Positions 46,327-56,294 of a DNA stretch of 64,000 bases are shown in pieces; the stretch's first letter is position 1; every line of letters begins with the position of its first letter. Under the pieces are notes generated by a model. The model was given only the letters and a program-made list of their open reading frames with translations. It ran no database searches and had not been told where the DNA came from. The position numbers were made by a program, and so were the translations under genes. This DNA is from Methyloglobulus sp. (GTDB taxonomy: Bacteria; Pseudomonadota; Gammaproteobacteria; Methylococcales; Methylomonadaceae): positions 79,310 through 143,309 of the forward strand of contig JABFQX010000009.1 of NCBI GenBank assembly GCA_013141505.1. Reading direction: 5' to 3'.

Positions 46327-46454
46327 ATTAACTCATGATTTTATTGATGGTTGATTCTAACATCAATCAGGAAAAACTTGATTAACAATCAATTAATTCC
46401 AAAACACAGGCCGATTATCCACGCCGTTTTCACGTTGACAGAAGGATGCAAATT

Positions 46455-47354
46455 ATGAAAAAACAAAAGCTGGTGGTGGCAATTTCTTCGCGGGCATTAT
46501 TTGATTTGGACGAATCCCATGCCGTCTTTGAAACCCAGGGCAAAGAGGCCTTTTGTAAATATCAAATAGCGCATGAAGATGAAATCCTCGCACCGGGCTA
46601 TGGATTTTCCCTGGTGCAAAAATTCCTGACTATTAATGAAAGCAATCCTAATGAACCTTTAGTTGAAATCATCCTGTTATCCCAAAATAGCGCTGACACC
46701 GGATTAAGAATATTTAATTCCATCGCTCACCATAACCTGAACATAACACGCGCTGCATTTACCAGCGGTGTTTCGCCTTATTCGTATATGTCTGCGTTTG
46801 GTGCGCATTTGTTTTTGTCGGCGAATGCCGATGATGTCGTCAAGACCTTGGATGCCGGTTTCGCGGCGGCAACGATCATGAGTGGTTCTTCGTCAATCAA
46901 CCAAAGCCAGCAATTACGCATCGCTTTTGACGGCGATTCCGTACTATTTTCCGATGCGTCCGAACGGATTTATCAGGAACAGGGCTTGGCTGTGTTTGCG
47001 GAAAATGAACGCAATGAAGCAAAAACACCCTTGCCAGGAGGGCCTTTCAAGGATTTCTTAAGTCGCCTGCACCATATCCAAATGCAATTTGATGCCGATG
47101 TTTCTCCCATCAGGACGGCTTTGGTAACTGCACGTGCCGCGCCCGCACACGAACGCGTTGTCAGGACGCTCAGGGCGTGGGGCATCCGTATTGATGAAGC
47201 GCTATTCCTTGGCGGCATGTCGAAAGGCGCTTTTTTGAAGGCTTTTGGTGCCGATATCTTCTTTGACGACCAGCAAGGCCATTGCGAATCAGCCGCCGTG
47301 CATGTCGCCGCCGCGCATGTGCCGCATGGCATTATTAATAAGAAAATTAAATAG
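46455..47354 (+). CDS. 5'-nucleotidase (cytosolic NT5C1-like family)
   Basis: About 299 residues of the 5-nucleotidase family related to cytosolic 5'-nucleotidase I. The catalytic loop FDLDESHAVF lies near residue 16 (DxDES), and LPGGPFKDFL and FFDDQQGHCESAA are conserved. It probably dephosphorylates nucleoside monophosphates. I prefer the ATG at 46455, nine bases after GAAGG, over one at 46446. Confidence 0.85.
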   Translation: MKKQKLVVAISSRALFDLDESHAVFETQGKEAFCKYQIAHEDEILAPGYGFSLVQKFLTINESNPNEPLVEIILLSQNSADTGLRIFNSIAHHNLNITRAAFTSGVSPYSYMSAFGAHLFLSANADDVVKTLDAGFAAATIMSGSSSINQSQQLRIAFDGDSVLFSDASERIYQEQGLAVFAENERNEAKTPLPGGPFKDFLSRLHHIQMQFDADVSPIRTALVTARAAPAHERVVRTLRAWGIRIDEALFLGGMSKGAFLKAFGADIFFDDQQGHCESAAVHVAAAHVPHGIINKKIK

Positions 47355-47386
47355 AATCATTAGATATGGCATACCCAATCAATGAG

Positions 47387-48181
47387 TTATTTCAAATTAT
47401 CAGTCACGTTTGGCTCAATCAATTGGTATAACATCTGGTGCATTTTGGGGCTACCGGCGATAACATTGCCGGATACCAGATAATTATCATTAAACGAAAA
47501 GTCGGTGACTACGCCACCTGCTTCTTTAATCAGTAAAATACCCGCCGCCATATCCCATTCCATAATGCCGATTTCCCAAAAGCCATCTAAACGTCCGGCG
47601 GCAACGTAAGCCAAATCCAGTGCTGCCGCTCCAGCACGGCGAATACCGGCGGCTTGCATGGAAATGGCTTTGAACATGCCGGTGTAAGCATCCAGATGGA
47701 GGTCAGTTTTAAAAGGAAAACCGGTACCTATCAATGCGCCTTTCATAGTGGTTTGGTTGGTAACCCGCAACCTGCGGCTGTTCAGCATTGCACCACCGCC
47801 ACGTTTGGCGGTAAACAATTCGTCACGCAAGGGATCATAAATAACGGCAACTTCCAGCTTGTCCTTATATTTCAAGGCAATGGATACGGCATATTGTGGA
47901 AAACCATGTAGGAAGTTGGTGGTGCCATCCAAGGGATCGATCACCCAGACGAAATCGTTGCCTTTATGTTGTCCACTTTCTTCGGCAAGAATGGCATGGT
48001 CCGGGTAAGCCGTCCTGATAATGTTGATGATTTCCCGTTCTGCTGCGCGGTCAACTTCGCTGGCGAAGTCATTTTTACCTTTTTGGTCGATACGGAGCTG
48101 ACCGACATTGTCGGAAGCACGGAGGATAAGGTCGCCAGCGCTGCGGGCAGCACGAATGGCAGTATTGAGCATAGGTTGCAT
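47387..48181 (-). CDS. suhB: Inositol-1-monophosphatase SuhB
   Basis: A 265-residue Mg-dependent phosphatase. EESG near residue 68 and DPLDGTTNFLHGFP near 84 supply the metal ligands, and GIMEWDMAAGILLIKEAGG is the C-terminal site. SuhB also joins ribosomal RNA antitermination complexes. The ATG at 48181 is preferred; the frame is open 33 codons further. It diverges from trmJ, as in many relatives. Confidence 0.93.
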   Translation of the reverse strand: MQPMLNTAIRAARSAGDLILRASDNVGQLRIDQKGKNDFASEVDRAAEREIINIIRTAYPDHAILAEESGQHKGNDFVWVIDPLDGTTNFLHGFPQYAVSIALKYKDKLEVAVIYDPLRDELFTAKRGGGAMLNSRRLRVTNQTTMKGALIGTGFPFKTDLHLDAYTGMFKAISMQAAGIRRAGAAALDLAYVAAGRLDGFWEIGIMEWDMAAGILLIKEAGGVVTDFSFNDNYLVSGNVIAGSPKMHQMLYQLIEPNVTDNLK

Positions 48182-48270
48182 GGCTAGATTGTATAATGAG
48201 CAGTTAGAAAACACGGTTAGAATAACAAATCTTTTGTTAAACTTGGCTATTTTTTTAGGCAGAGGCGGCA

Positions 48271-49008
48271 TTGTTATCAAACATTAAGATTGTTCTGGTC
48301 GAAACTTCGCACCCCGGCAATATCGGCGCAGTTGCCAGGGCGATGAAAAATATGTCTATGGATAACCTGTGCCTGGTCAATCCTAAAGTTTTCCCTAGTG
48401 CCGATGCCACGGCACGGGCTTCGGGCGCTGATGATATTTTAGCTGCCGCCAAGGTGTATCCGACTTTGCCGGAAGCGATAGCCGATTGCCAGTTGGTGTT
48501 GGGAGCAAGTGCCCGTTGCCGCACGATTAGTTGGCCTGAACTAACGCCGCGTGAATGCGCGGAGAAAGTCGTCATCAATGAACCCGGCAATAAAGTCGCT
48601 ATCCTGTTTGGTCGGGAAAATTCGGGCTTAAAAAATCATGAATTGGACTTGTGCCATTTTTTGCTCAGGATTCCCTGTAACAGTGAATACAGCTCCTTAA
48701 ATATTGCTGCTGCCGTGCAAGTCGTTTGCTATGAGCTATTTATAGCAGCGGGAGTTCAGGAAAACAGCCGCGTGGGCGATAAAGGCGACATTCCCTTGGC
48801 AACGGCTGAACAAATGGAATCTTTTTATGGTCATCTGCATCAGGCTTTAGTTGATATTGACTTTATGCAGCCCGACCAATCAAATTCAATCATGCGGCGA
48901 TTGCGCCGAATTTATAACCGGGTACACCTGGATACCAAGGAGCTGGATATTCTCAGGGGTATTTTGAGGATGTCGCAAGGCAATAAAGCTAAAACCAAGC
49001 GGAGCTAA
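48271..49008 (+). CDS. trmJ: tRNA 2'-O-methyltransferase TrmJ
   Basis: A 245-residue SPOUT methyltransferase that methylates the 2'-hydroxyl of residue 32 in tRNAs. The deep-knot motifs [10 protein letters not shown] and [17 protein letters not shown] are clear, and the N-terminus [21 protein letters not shown] is typical. The start is TTG at 48271. The stop lies two bases before cysE. Confidence 0.93.
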   Translation: MLSNIKIVLVETSHPGNIGAVARAMKNMSMDNLCLVNPKVFPSADATARASGADDILAAAKVYPTLPEAIADCQLVLGASARCRTISWPELTPRECAEKVVINEPGNKVAILFGRENSGLKNHELDLCHFLLRIPCNSEYSSLNIAAAVQVVCYELFIAAGVQENSRVGDKGDIPLATAEQMESFYGHLHQALVDIDFMQPDQSNSIMRRLRRIYNRVHLDTKELDILRGILRMSQGNKAKTKRS

Positions 49009-49010
49009 TA

Positions 49011-49850
49011 ATGTTAGAAAGGATAAAAGAAGATATTGCCTGTGTATTTGGCCGCGATCCCGCCGCACAATCGGTGTTGGAAGTGGTGACAGCTTACCCC
49101 GGATTTCATGCGGTACTGATCCATCGGATTAGCCATACGCTTTGGAATGCCGGATTCAAATGGCTGGCACGGTTTATTTCTCACGTCAGCCGTTGGTTGA
49201 CGGGCATTGAAATCCATCCCGGCGCACAAATCGGACGGCGTTTCTTCATCGACCACGGCATGGGCGTGGTGATCGGAGAAACCGCCGTGATTGGTGACGA
49301 TTGCACCCTTTATCATGGCGTAACGCTAGGCGGAACAACCTGGAACAAAGGTAAACGCCACCCTACCCTACATGATGGCGTGGTGATTGGCGCAGGCGCT
49401 AAAGTTTTGGGGCCAATTGAAATCGGGGCAGGAGCGCGTATTGGTTCAAACTCAGTGATCCTTAAAGCCGTACCGGCGGGTGCAACCGTCGTCGGAATTC
49501 CAGGTCACGTCATTGATATGCAAGCCAAAGCAGACAAACCGCAATATGGCTGGCTGGACAGCAATCCAGAATTAGCAAAGGAACCCGAAGCGCAGAAAAA
49601 ACAAACTGAGCGTGACAAAATCGCCACCAAAATGGGTTTTGATGCCTATGGTGCAACATCCGACATGCCCGATCCCGTCGCTTACGCCATCAACCACATG
49701 CTCGACCATATCCATTCGCTTGATGAACAAATAGCAGCCATGCAAAAAGCTATCAATGAAGCGGGTATTAACTGCGCGAAAACCCCCATGTGTTCATTGG
49801 ATGATTGCCAAATTGCGGATGGTTCAGCGAAGCGGGAAAAGATAGGGTGA
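49011..49850 (+). CDS. cysE: Serine O-acetyltransferase
   Basis: A 279-residue CysE, the first step of cysteine synthesis. The N-terminal helical domain is short; the left-handed beta-helix hexapeptide repeats start near residue 70 ([20 protein letters not shown]) and include [13 protein letters not shown] and [13 protein letters not shown]-terminal extension of about 80 residues ends with a Cys-containing [12 protein letters not shown] segment, longer than in E. coli. Translation may be coupled to trmJ. Confidence 0.93.
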   Translation: MLERIKEDIACVFGRDPAAQSVLEVVTAYPGFHAVLIHRISHTLWNAGFKWLARFISHVSRWLTGIEIHPGAQIGRRFFIDHGMGVVIGETAVIGDDCTLYHGVTLGGTTWNKGKRHPTLHDGVVIGAGAKVLGPIEIGAGARIGSNSVILKAVPAGATVVGIPGHVIDMQAKADKPQYGWLDSNPELAKEPEAQKKQTERDKIATKMGFDAYGATSDMPDPVAYAINHMLDHIHSLDEQIAAMQKAINEAGINCAKTPMCSLDDCQIADGSAKREKIG

Positions 49851-49864
49851 TATAAGTAATGCTA

Positions 49865-49914
49865 GTTCCCAAGCTCCAGCTTGGGAACTCCTAACTTGAA
49901 GCTCTAGCTTCAAG
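49865..49914. repeat. Two small inverted repeats after cysE
   Basis: gttcccaagct and agcttgggaac (49865-49888), then cttgaagct and agcttcaag (49895-49914), form two adjacent hairpins. Related sequence (gagcttgggaacgagcaacgag) recurs near 51721-51741. The rest of 49915-50185 has no gene. Confidence 0.6.
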
Positions 49915-50185
49915 CCAAATAAAGCAAGCAGGGGCTTGGGAATGAGCCAAGCTAGAGTTGAGAGCGAGCTAAAAGTGGATTTCTTCACAATGTCCTGGTG
50001 GAAAAGTTAACAGATATCATTCCCGTAGATGCATACACTTTAGCAAGGCTCAATGTTGGATCGAGAATTCTACAAGTATCCTGTCCTACTATTGAACCTA
50101 AACCACCTGAGTAGTAACCAGCTAATTACTAGCTGGTTACTGTTCCTGCCCAGGGTCAATTTAACAAACTATGAGGTTGTGTGTC

Positions 50186-51424
50186 ATGGCAAATAAAGAT
50201 AAATCAGATCCCAAAATTCTCAAAGCTGTTCAATTCTTAACAGGCCCGGCGCAAGCGCCAGGGAAACCCATAACAGGCTCAATTGACTGCGCTCGGCTAG
50301 AAACTTTAGCTAATGCTTATATTGAGAAAAATTGTTCACAAAAAGTTCTTGATATTGACAGTTTACACCCCTGCGGTGGGGGTGTTCCAAGCGCCCAAAA
50401 AGTCGATTTGGTTATCTTAATAGATACCAGCGGTTCCATGAGCGACGAGGCTACAGGGCTGAGTAATGCTGCCGATGCGGCAGTGACCGCCGCTAAGAAA
50501 AAATGCGCTGGTGATTTGCGCGTCGAATACTTAGGTTTGAGTGGCATATGGATTGGAACTAAATTCACAACGACACTGGAAACTTATTTAACCGGAAAGG
50601 GTGTTCCTGTTGCTAGCTTGTTGAGCCTTGGAGGAGCCGGCGACCCACAAGAAAACGGTGCCCGTGGGATAGAAGACCTCGCCAAATTTTTCGACTGGCG
50701 GGCAGGAGCGCAACGCGCTATTTTTTATTTAAGCGATGAAGGCCTTGAGGGCGGTGACCCCCAGGATGCAGCCGATGTAAGCGAAGCCACTAATGCCATC
50801 AACGCCGCCAACGCTGCTACTGCCAAGGTTTTCACTTATGCGGGCACAGGCATTGGTGCAGCTACACAAGCGGAATATGCACGCGTTGCAACTAATACTG
50901 GTGGGCAAGCTTTTGTCAACCCTGTTGCTAGTCTCGGTGGATTTCAAACGGTATTGGAAAACATAATCTGTGCATCAACGGGCGCACCAGGTTGCGCTCC
51001 TGCAAAACTACCAGAACTTCGCCCCTGTTTTCATATCAAATGGGGTGACAGCAACAAAGACCAGATTGAATCCGAAGATTTCGAAGTACTGTGCATAGAG
51101 GCGCGAAATCCCTATACTAATGTTGTTCTCAAAGATGTCACTGTGATTATTGGCGTTGTAGTCCATAAGAACGGCATGCCTGTAGAAAAATTGCCAGATG
51201 GAACTCCCTCTATACTGCTCAAGCCTGACGCTCAGATCTGCTTCGGTGATCTGGAAGTATGCGACCCAACAGGTAAGGATGATCGTAGCGTAAGCCGTGA
51301 AGTTGTATTGAAAACCGCAAACGCAGTACCTGGCGACTACAGTCTATTGATTGCCGTTTGTTTTGGCATTGAGTATCAACAAGTTGTTGAAGAACGCTTT
51401 AATTTTACCCTGATCGCCAGTTAA
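50186..51424 (+). CDS. VWA-domain protein of unknown function
   Basis: About 412 residues. A von Willebrand A domain spans roughly residues 70-265, with the MIDAS motif VILIDTSGSMSDE near residue 83 and a later YLSDEGLEGGDPQDA loop that could complete the metal site. A C-terminal region of beta strands follows. No signal peptide is evident. The ATG at 50186 is chosen because GAGG lies eight bases upstream. It is a single gene in an accessory region flanked by repeats; the partner is unknown. Confidence 0.75.
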   Translation: MANKDKSDPKILKAVQFLTGPAQAPGKPITGSIDCARLETLANAYIEKNCSQKVLDIDSLHPCGGGVPSAQKVDLVILIDTSGSMSDEATGLSNAADAAVTAAKKKCAGDLRVEYLGLSGIWIGTKFTTTLETYLTGKGVPVASLLSLGGAGDPQENGARGIEDLAKFFDWRAGAQRAIFYLSDEGLEGGDPQDAADVSEATNAINAANAATAKVFTYAGTGIGAATQAEYARVATNTGGQAFVNPVASLGGFQTVLENIICASTGAPGCAPAKLPELRPCFHIKWGDSNKDQIESEDFEVLCIEARNPYTNVVLKDVTVIIGVVVHKNGMPVEKLPDGTPSILLKPDAQICFGDLEVCDPTGKDDRSVSREVVLKTANAVPGDYSLLIAVCFGIEYQQVVEERFNFTLIAS

Positions 51425-51505
51425 TACGGCAATTGGGTAAATATACTGATGATATGGTTTTTATGAGTAGGGGTTGGCTCTCAACCTCTACTCTCTTTCT
51501 TAATA

Positions 51506-51658
51506 TTGGGCTGGTATCAAATCCGCAATGCGCTGAAAGCGCGTAATGCCAGCGGCGATTACGTAGCCATTGATTTCAAGCCGTTTGAAACGGCAGACAA
51601 AGCCTTGAGCGACAAACTGCAACAACAAGTGTTTGAGTTAGGGTTTTTGCGGGCTTAA
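51506..51658 (+). pseudogene. Truncated 3' end of an unknown gene
   Basis: A frame of about 50 codons, WYQIRNALKARNASGDYVA through QQQVFELGFLRA and a stop. It looks like a genuine protein C-terminus but has no start codon with a ribosome site and no upstream body. I cannot name the family. The flanking DNA (51425-51761) holds only this and a repeat near 51721. Confidence 0.45.
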
Positions 51659-51761
51659 TTAGGTAAAACTGGGCTTCAAAGATTATGAAGCTAGAGCTTC
51701 CCGTATAATTGGCCAAGCCGGAGCTTGGGAACGAGCAACGAGCATTTGGATAACTAGCAAC

Positions 51762-52871
51762 ATGATCTATTTCGACCATAACGCCACTACGCCGATTGAT
51801 GATCGGGTGCTTGAAGCCATGTTGCCATTCCTGAAGACATTTTATGGCAATCCTTCCAGTTTATATCGACAAGGCCGCATTGTAAGGAGCGCAATGGATT
51901 CTGCGCGAGAACAAGTGGCTGCTTTGGTTGGCGTACAACCTACGCAAGTTATTTTCACCAGCGGCGGTACAGAAGCAAATAACCTGGCTTTGACAGCGAT
52001 TAAGCCTCAAGCAGCATTGGCTGTCTCAACGATTGAGCATCCTTCCGTCAGCGAACCCGCCGAAAATCTGTCTCATCAAGGTCACGACCTAAAGTTAATC
52101 GCTGTTGATCATAACGGCCTTGTTACACAACAAGCACTTGATAAAATCATCAAATTCAAACCAACCCTAGTTTCAATCATGCTGGCAAATAACGAAACCG
52201 GCGTTATCCAGAATGTTGCCAATTACGCCCATCAGCTAAGGGATAAAGGGATTCTCGTTCACACCGATGCCGTGCAGGCTTTGGGTAAAATTCCAATTGA
52301 TTTTAATCAGTTGGGCGTGAATATGATGAGTCTGTCCAGTCATAAAATTTACGGATCTAAAGGTTGTGGGGCGTTAATTTTTGATAAAGACGTTAGCCTT
52401 AAACCGATGCTTTTAGGTGGCGGACAACAGCAAGGTTTTAGGGCTGGAACGGAAAATGTCCCCGCTATAATCGGTTTTGGTAAAGCGGCGGAACTTGCAA
52501 GATTAGAACTTGCCCAACGAGCGGAACATTCCCTAAAGCTGAGAACTCTTTTGGAAGATCACCTGGCGACCATTCCAGGTATTTTCATCTTTGCGAAAAA
52601 TGCTGAACGATTGCCGAATACGGTACAATTCGGCATCGAAGGCATGGATGGCGAAATGCTGCTGATGAAGCTTGATCAGAAAGGTGTGGCAGTCTCCAGC
52701 GGTTCGGCTTGTGCCAGTGGCGGCGGCAAACCCAGCCCGGTATTGGCAGCAATGGGCGTAACACCGGAACTTGCCAAAAGCGCAATCCGTGTCAGCTTTG
52801 GAAAAGACAACACAAAAGCGGAAATCAATCAATTTATTGAACTATTAAAAAATCTGATCAACCCAGATTAA
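51762..52871 (+). CDS. Cysteine desulfurase (IscS/NifS-like)
   Basis: A 369-residue PLP enzyme that takes sulfur from cysteine for Fe-S clusters. [14 protein letters not shown] opens the protein; PLP lysine lies in [16 protein letters not shown] (near 205) and the active cysteine in [10 protein letters not shown] (near 320). The length is short, as in NifS-type enzymes. It is followed 11 bases later by an A-type carrier; no iscU is present. Confidence 0.92.
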   Translation: MIYFDHNATTPIDDRVLEAMLPFLKTFYGNPSSLYRQGRIVRSAMDSAREQVAALVGVQPTQVIFTSGGTEANNLALTAIKPQAALAVSTIEHPSVSEPAENLSHQGHDLKLIAVDHNGLVTQQALDKIIKFKPTLVSIMLANNETGVIQNVANYAHQLRDKGILVHTDAVQALGKIPIDFNQLGVNMMSLSSHKIYGSKGCGALIFDKDVSLKPMLLGGGQQQGFRAGTENVPAIIGFGKAAELARLELAQRAEHSLKLRTLLEDHLATIPGIFIFAKNAERLPNTVQFGIEGMDGEMLLMKLDQKGVAVSSGSACASGGGKPSPVLAAMGVTPELAKSAIRVSFGKDNTKAEINQFIELLKNLINPD

Positions 52872-52882
52872 GAGGTATTTTT

Positions 52883-53209
52883 ATGGCAATATCATTAACA
52901 GAAAGTGCGGCTCGTCAAATTCAAAAGCAATTGGCAAAACGCGGCAAAGGCATTGGTTTGAAACTGGGTGTCAGAAAATCCGGTTGTTCCGGTTATGCGT
53001 ACACGCTCGATTATTCGGATTCATTGACTGCAGAGGATTCGGTTTTTGAAGATTTCGGCGTTAAAGTCATTGTGGATAACAAAGACTTACCATTTATAGA
53101 TGGCATTCAGCTTGATTACCGCAGGGAAGGCATTAATGAAGCGTTCCAGTTCAACAACCCGAATGTTACGGGCAGTTGCGGTTGCGGAGAAAGTTTCACC
53201 GTTAACTAA
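52883..53209 (+). CDS. A-type Fe-S carrier protein (IscA/HesB-like)
   Basis: A 108-residue protein with the three conserved cysteines in [12 protein letters not shown] and GSCGCGESF. It accepts or delivers Fe-S clusters in concert with the adjacent desulfurase. IscA versus ErpA versus SufA cannot be told from this alone. Confidence 0.9.
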   Translation: MAISLTESAARQIQKQLAKRGKGIGLKLGVRKSGCSGYAYTLDYSDSLTAEDSVFEDFGVKVIVDNKDLPFIDGIQLDYRREGINEAFQFNNPNVTGSCGCGESFTVN

Positions 53210-53363
53210 TAATTGTTGGCGTGCCCTTTCGCCTTTCTAATTCGTTTATAATCAAGAATGCTATTTAATGTGCCTGTAAAATCATATTAGCCAATTTACT
53301 TGCATCGTAAAGCCTTCATATTATAATCCCTGTGTTTTTCACGATCCCTTTAAGGAAACAATT

Positions 53364-53927
53364 ATGAAGAAGTCTTACCTGTGTATCCCATTTTTACCAT
53401 TCTTGTTTGTGGCTGTCGCCCAAGCCCACGGCCCGGTACGTCAAAAAGTGGACGAAGAAATCACCATTAACGCGCCAGCCCAAAAAGTTTGGGGCATTAT
53501 CAAAGATTATGGCGATATGTCGTGGTTACCTCCGGTTAAAAGCACCACCGTAAAAGGCGGTAATACTGAAGGTTCGACCCGTGTATTAACGCTACAAGAT
53601 GGCGGCACCATTACCGAAGAACTAAAAAAGTACGATGAAGGCAAGATGTCGTATGCTTATAAGATTACCGAAATGAGCACCGCAAAAACCATTAATCATT
53701 CAGGTGCTGATGTAAATGTCCCTGCACTACCGGTAGATAACTATGCTGCCAGCATCGACCTTGAAGCCAAAGGCGAAACCACAGTGGTTAAATGGAAAGC
53801 CGGTTTTTACCGTGCGTACACTAATAACAACCCACCCGCAGAAATGAACGAAGATGCCGCTAACACAGCGGTAAAAGGCGTATTTAAAGCAGGTTTAGAA
53901 AATCTGAAAACACTCGCCGAAAAATAA
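53364..53927 (+). CDS. mxaD: MxaD-like periplasmic SRPBCC protein
   Basis: A 187-residue protein with a signal peptide ending AQAHG and a START/polyketide-cyclase-like body: DEEITINAPAQKVWGIIKDYGDMSWLPPVK. This matches MxaD, linked to methanol dehydrogenase and cytochrome cL function in methylotrophs. Here it is not in an mxa operon but precedes a YVTN propeller and a small conserved protein, so its job may be with another PQQ dehydrogenase. The symbol is by similarity. Confidence 0.75.
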   Translation: MKKSYLCIPFLPFLFVAVAQAHGPVRQKVDEEITINAPAQKVWGIIKDYGDMSWLPPVKSTTVKGGNTEGSTRVLTLQDGGTITEELKKYDEGKMSYAYKITEMSTAKTINHSGADVNVPALPVDNYAASIDLEAKGETTVVKWKAGFYRAYTNNNPPAEMNEDAANTAVKGVFKAGLENLKTLAEK

Positions 53928-53951
53928 TCGTCTTTTTATAAGGGCAATCAG

Positions 53952-54911
53952 GTGCTAAACCCCAAATACCTGACGGTCGCCATTAATCTGGCTGTCGTCC
54001 TTTGGGTATCACAATTGGCGGCGGCACCTTTTGCCTACATCAGCAATCAGCTGGATGACACCGTATCCATCATTGATAGCCAAACAGGCAAAGTGGAGGA
54101 TACGATTAGCGTTAAAGGCAAACCGGCGGGTATAGCGGTTTCGCCCGATGGCAGTAAAGTTTATGTGAGTACGCCGGAGGCTTCCGGGTTTGCGGTTATC
54201 GATACAAAGCAACGTAAAGTCAGCGCTACAGTAAAAGTCAGCGAAGGCTCCTTAGGTATAGCCGCCAGCCCAGATGGCAAACATATCTATGTCGCGGACT
54301 GGTATAACCACACGGTTGCGGTTATTGATTCCGAGAACCTTAAAATAATCACCACAATTGCTGTCGGTCAATCGCCGTCCGGCTTGATGGTTAGCCCCAA
54401 CAACCGCTGGTTGTATGTCGCCAATCGTCTTGATAATTCAGTCTCCAAAATAGACATTGCAAAAAATGCAGTTGTTAAGACGGTGCAAGTTGGCGAACAT
54501 CCTTTTGGCTTCACGCTCGACACTCGGGGCGACCGCCTGTATGTGGCAAACGTAAAAAGCGATGATATTACGGTTGTTGAAACAGCAGCAATGAAAGCGA
54601 TTGCGACCGTAAAAGTGAAAGCACTCCCCTATGCGACGGCATTGGCACTTAACGATAGCCGCCTGTTTGTGACTAATCAAGATGACGGCTCCGTGTCAGT
54701 GATTGATACGGAATCATTGACAGAAATCGGTTTAATACCCGTTGGCGAAAAACCTGAAGGCATCAGCACCCACCCTGACGACCGATATGTCTATGTGGCA
54801 AACTGGTTTGACAGCAACGTCTCGGTTATCGATGGCAGAAATTTAAAGGTTGTACAAACAATCAAAACCGGCGAAGGTAGCCGAGGTTTTGGACAGTTTT
54901 TTGGTAAATAA
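53952..54911 (+). CDS. Secreted YVTN-family beta-propeller protein
   Basis: A 319-residue protein with a signal peptide and about seven YVTN-type repeats, each with a ..VYVAN.....VSVID pattern (e.g. RWLYVANRLDNSVSKID, RYVYVANWFDSNVSVID). The arrangement resembles beta-propellers linked to PQQ-dependent catabolism. The start codon is GTG with AAGGG upstream, 24 bases after mxaD. It probably acts in the periplasm with the MxaD-like protein. Confidence 0.8.
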   Translation: MLNPKYLTVAINLAVVLWVSQLAAAPFAYISNQLDDTVSIIDSQTGKVEDTISVKGKPAGIAVSPDGSKVYVSTPEASGFAVIDTKQRKVSATVKVSEGSLGIAASPDGKHIYVADWYNHTVAVIDSENLKIITTIAVGQSPSGLMVSPNNRWLYVANRLDNSVSKIDIAKNAVVKTVQVGEHPFGFTLDTRGDRLYVANVKSDDITVVETAAMKAIATVKVKALPYATALALNDSRLFVTNQDDGSVSVIDTESLTEIGLIPVGEKPEGISTHPDDRYVYVANWFDSNVSVIDGRNLKVVQTIKTGEGSRGFGQFFGK

Positions 54912-54932
54912 AATAAATAATTAGGCAAGCGA

Positions 54933-55220
54933 ATGGCAGAAACAGTAGACGAATTAACCGTAAACTATGAAGACGGCGGTATTCAAACGGTTAAAGAACT
55001 GGACAAAAAAGTGTTGACTAAAGGTGCCTGGGCAACATTATTGTTCCGTTATCAGGACTGGAACAACGCTAAAGGCGAGTATGGGCCGGATAAATACACC
55101 ATCCGCCGCTATCAAAAACAAAACGGCGAATATCGGCAAAAATCCAAGTTCAACATTTCCAGCAAAGACCAGGCAAAAAGCATCATCGAGGCTTTGACGG
55201 ATTGGGTTGGTGAAGATTAG
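54933..55220 (+). CDS. Conserved small protein, hypothetical
   Basis: A 95-residue soluble protein, acidic at the N-terminus, with WATLLFRYQDWNNAKGEYGPDKYTIRRYQK. No signal peptide. It is 21 bases after the YVTN gene, so probably cotranscribed. I do not recognise a named domain. Confidence 0.7.
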   Translation: MAETVDELTVNYEDGGIQTVKELDKKVLTKGAWATLLFRYQDWNNAKGEYGPDKYTIRRYQKQNGEYRQKSKFNISSKDQAKSIIEALTDWVGED

Positions 55221-55374
55221 CAATGGATTTACAGGCAGTTACACAAATTAACTTGCCTGTTTGCCCCCCCGCCCGGTAATTACCATTTAAAACATTTTCA
55301 GTTGCCTAGAAAGTTATGAACCCTGGCAACAGCATAAATTGAATTAATCTAGGCCGCGGGACAACAGTTAAACC

Positions 55375-55397
55375 GAATCGGTGTTTCTCACCGATTC
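55375..55397 (-). terminator. Hairpin after mtkB
   Basis: gaatcggtg and caccgattc (9-bp perfect stem, five-base loop) lie 10 bases past the mtkB stop on the minus strand. The T-run is poor, so termination is probable but not certain. Confidence 0.5.
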
Positions 55398-55406
55398 ACA
55401 AATTAC

Positions 55407-56294
55407 TCAGAGCTTAGCCAACACTTTAGCGATAGTCTCGCCCATCGCCGCAGGTGTTGGGCAGATAGTAATGCCCAAATCTTTCAGCATGGCGACTTTT
55501 TCAGCAGCACCTTCACTGGCCGAGGAGATGATTGCCCCGGCATGGCCCATGCGACGGCCTTCGGGCGCAGTCAATCCGGCAATATAAGCGACAACAGGCT
55601 TGGTCATATTGGCTTTCGCATAAATCCCTGCTTCCACTTCTTGTGGGCCACCGATTTCACCAATCATCATGATGACTTTCGTTTCTGGATCTTGCTCGAA
55701 TTTAGCCAGGATGACTTGGTGTGCGCTGCCGTTAATAGGATCGCCACCGATACCAACCGAGGTGCTGACCCCAATCCCCAAGGCTTTCATTTGCGCCGCT
55801 GCTTCATAACCTAAAGTACCAGAACGACCTACGATACCAACATTACCCTGCATGTAAATATGCCCCGGCATAATGCCCAGCATCGAACGCCCAGGGCTAA
55901 TCGTACCTGCACAGTTAGGCCCCGTCAAAATCATGCGCTTGTCATCAGGAAAACGGCGCAGGAAATTTTTGACCGTCATCATGTCCTGCGTCGGGATACC
56001 ATCGGTAATCGCCACGCAATATTTTATCCCCGCATCCGCCGCTTCCATAATGGAATCAGCCGCAAACGCAGGTGGCACAAAGATAATGCTGGCATCAGCC
56101 TCAGTTTCCTGTACAGCTTCTTTGACGGTATTAAATACAGGTAACCCTAAGTGTTTCTGTCCACCTTTACCAGGTGTCACGCCACCGACGACTTTAGAAC
56201 CGTACTTCATCATATCTTCAGCATGGAAAGTGCCGATTTTGCCGGTAAAGCCCTGGACGATAATACGGGTGTTTTCGTTGATTAAAATAGCCAC
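55407..56294 (-). CDS. mtkB: Malate-CoA ligase (malate thiokinase) alpha subunit
   Basis: A 295-residue protein of the succinyl-CoA synthetase alpha family. GFTGKIGTFHAEDM, GIPTQDMM and the phosphohistidine motif RMGHAGAII (near residue 250) are readable. By sequence it could be SucD, but adjacency to a malyl-CoA lyase gene makes it malate thiokinase: malate plus CoA plus ATP gives malyl-CoA. Its start abuts the mtkA stop. Confidence 0.88.
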   Translation of the reverse strand: MAILINENTRIIVQGFTGKIGTFHAEDMMKYGSKVVGGVTPGKGGQKHLGLPVFNTVKEAVQETEADASIIFVPPAFAADSIMEAADAGIKYCVAITDGIPTQDMMTVKNFLRRFPDDKRMILTGPNCAGTISPGRSMLGIMPGHIYMQGNVGIVGRSGTLGYEAAAQMKALGIGVSTSVGIGGDPINGSAHQVILAKFEQDPETKVIMMIGEIGGPQEVEAGIYAKANMTKPVVAYIAGLTAPEGRRMGHAGAIISSASEGAAEKVAMLKDLGITICPTPAAMGETIAKVLAKL

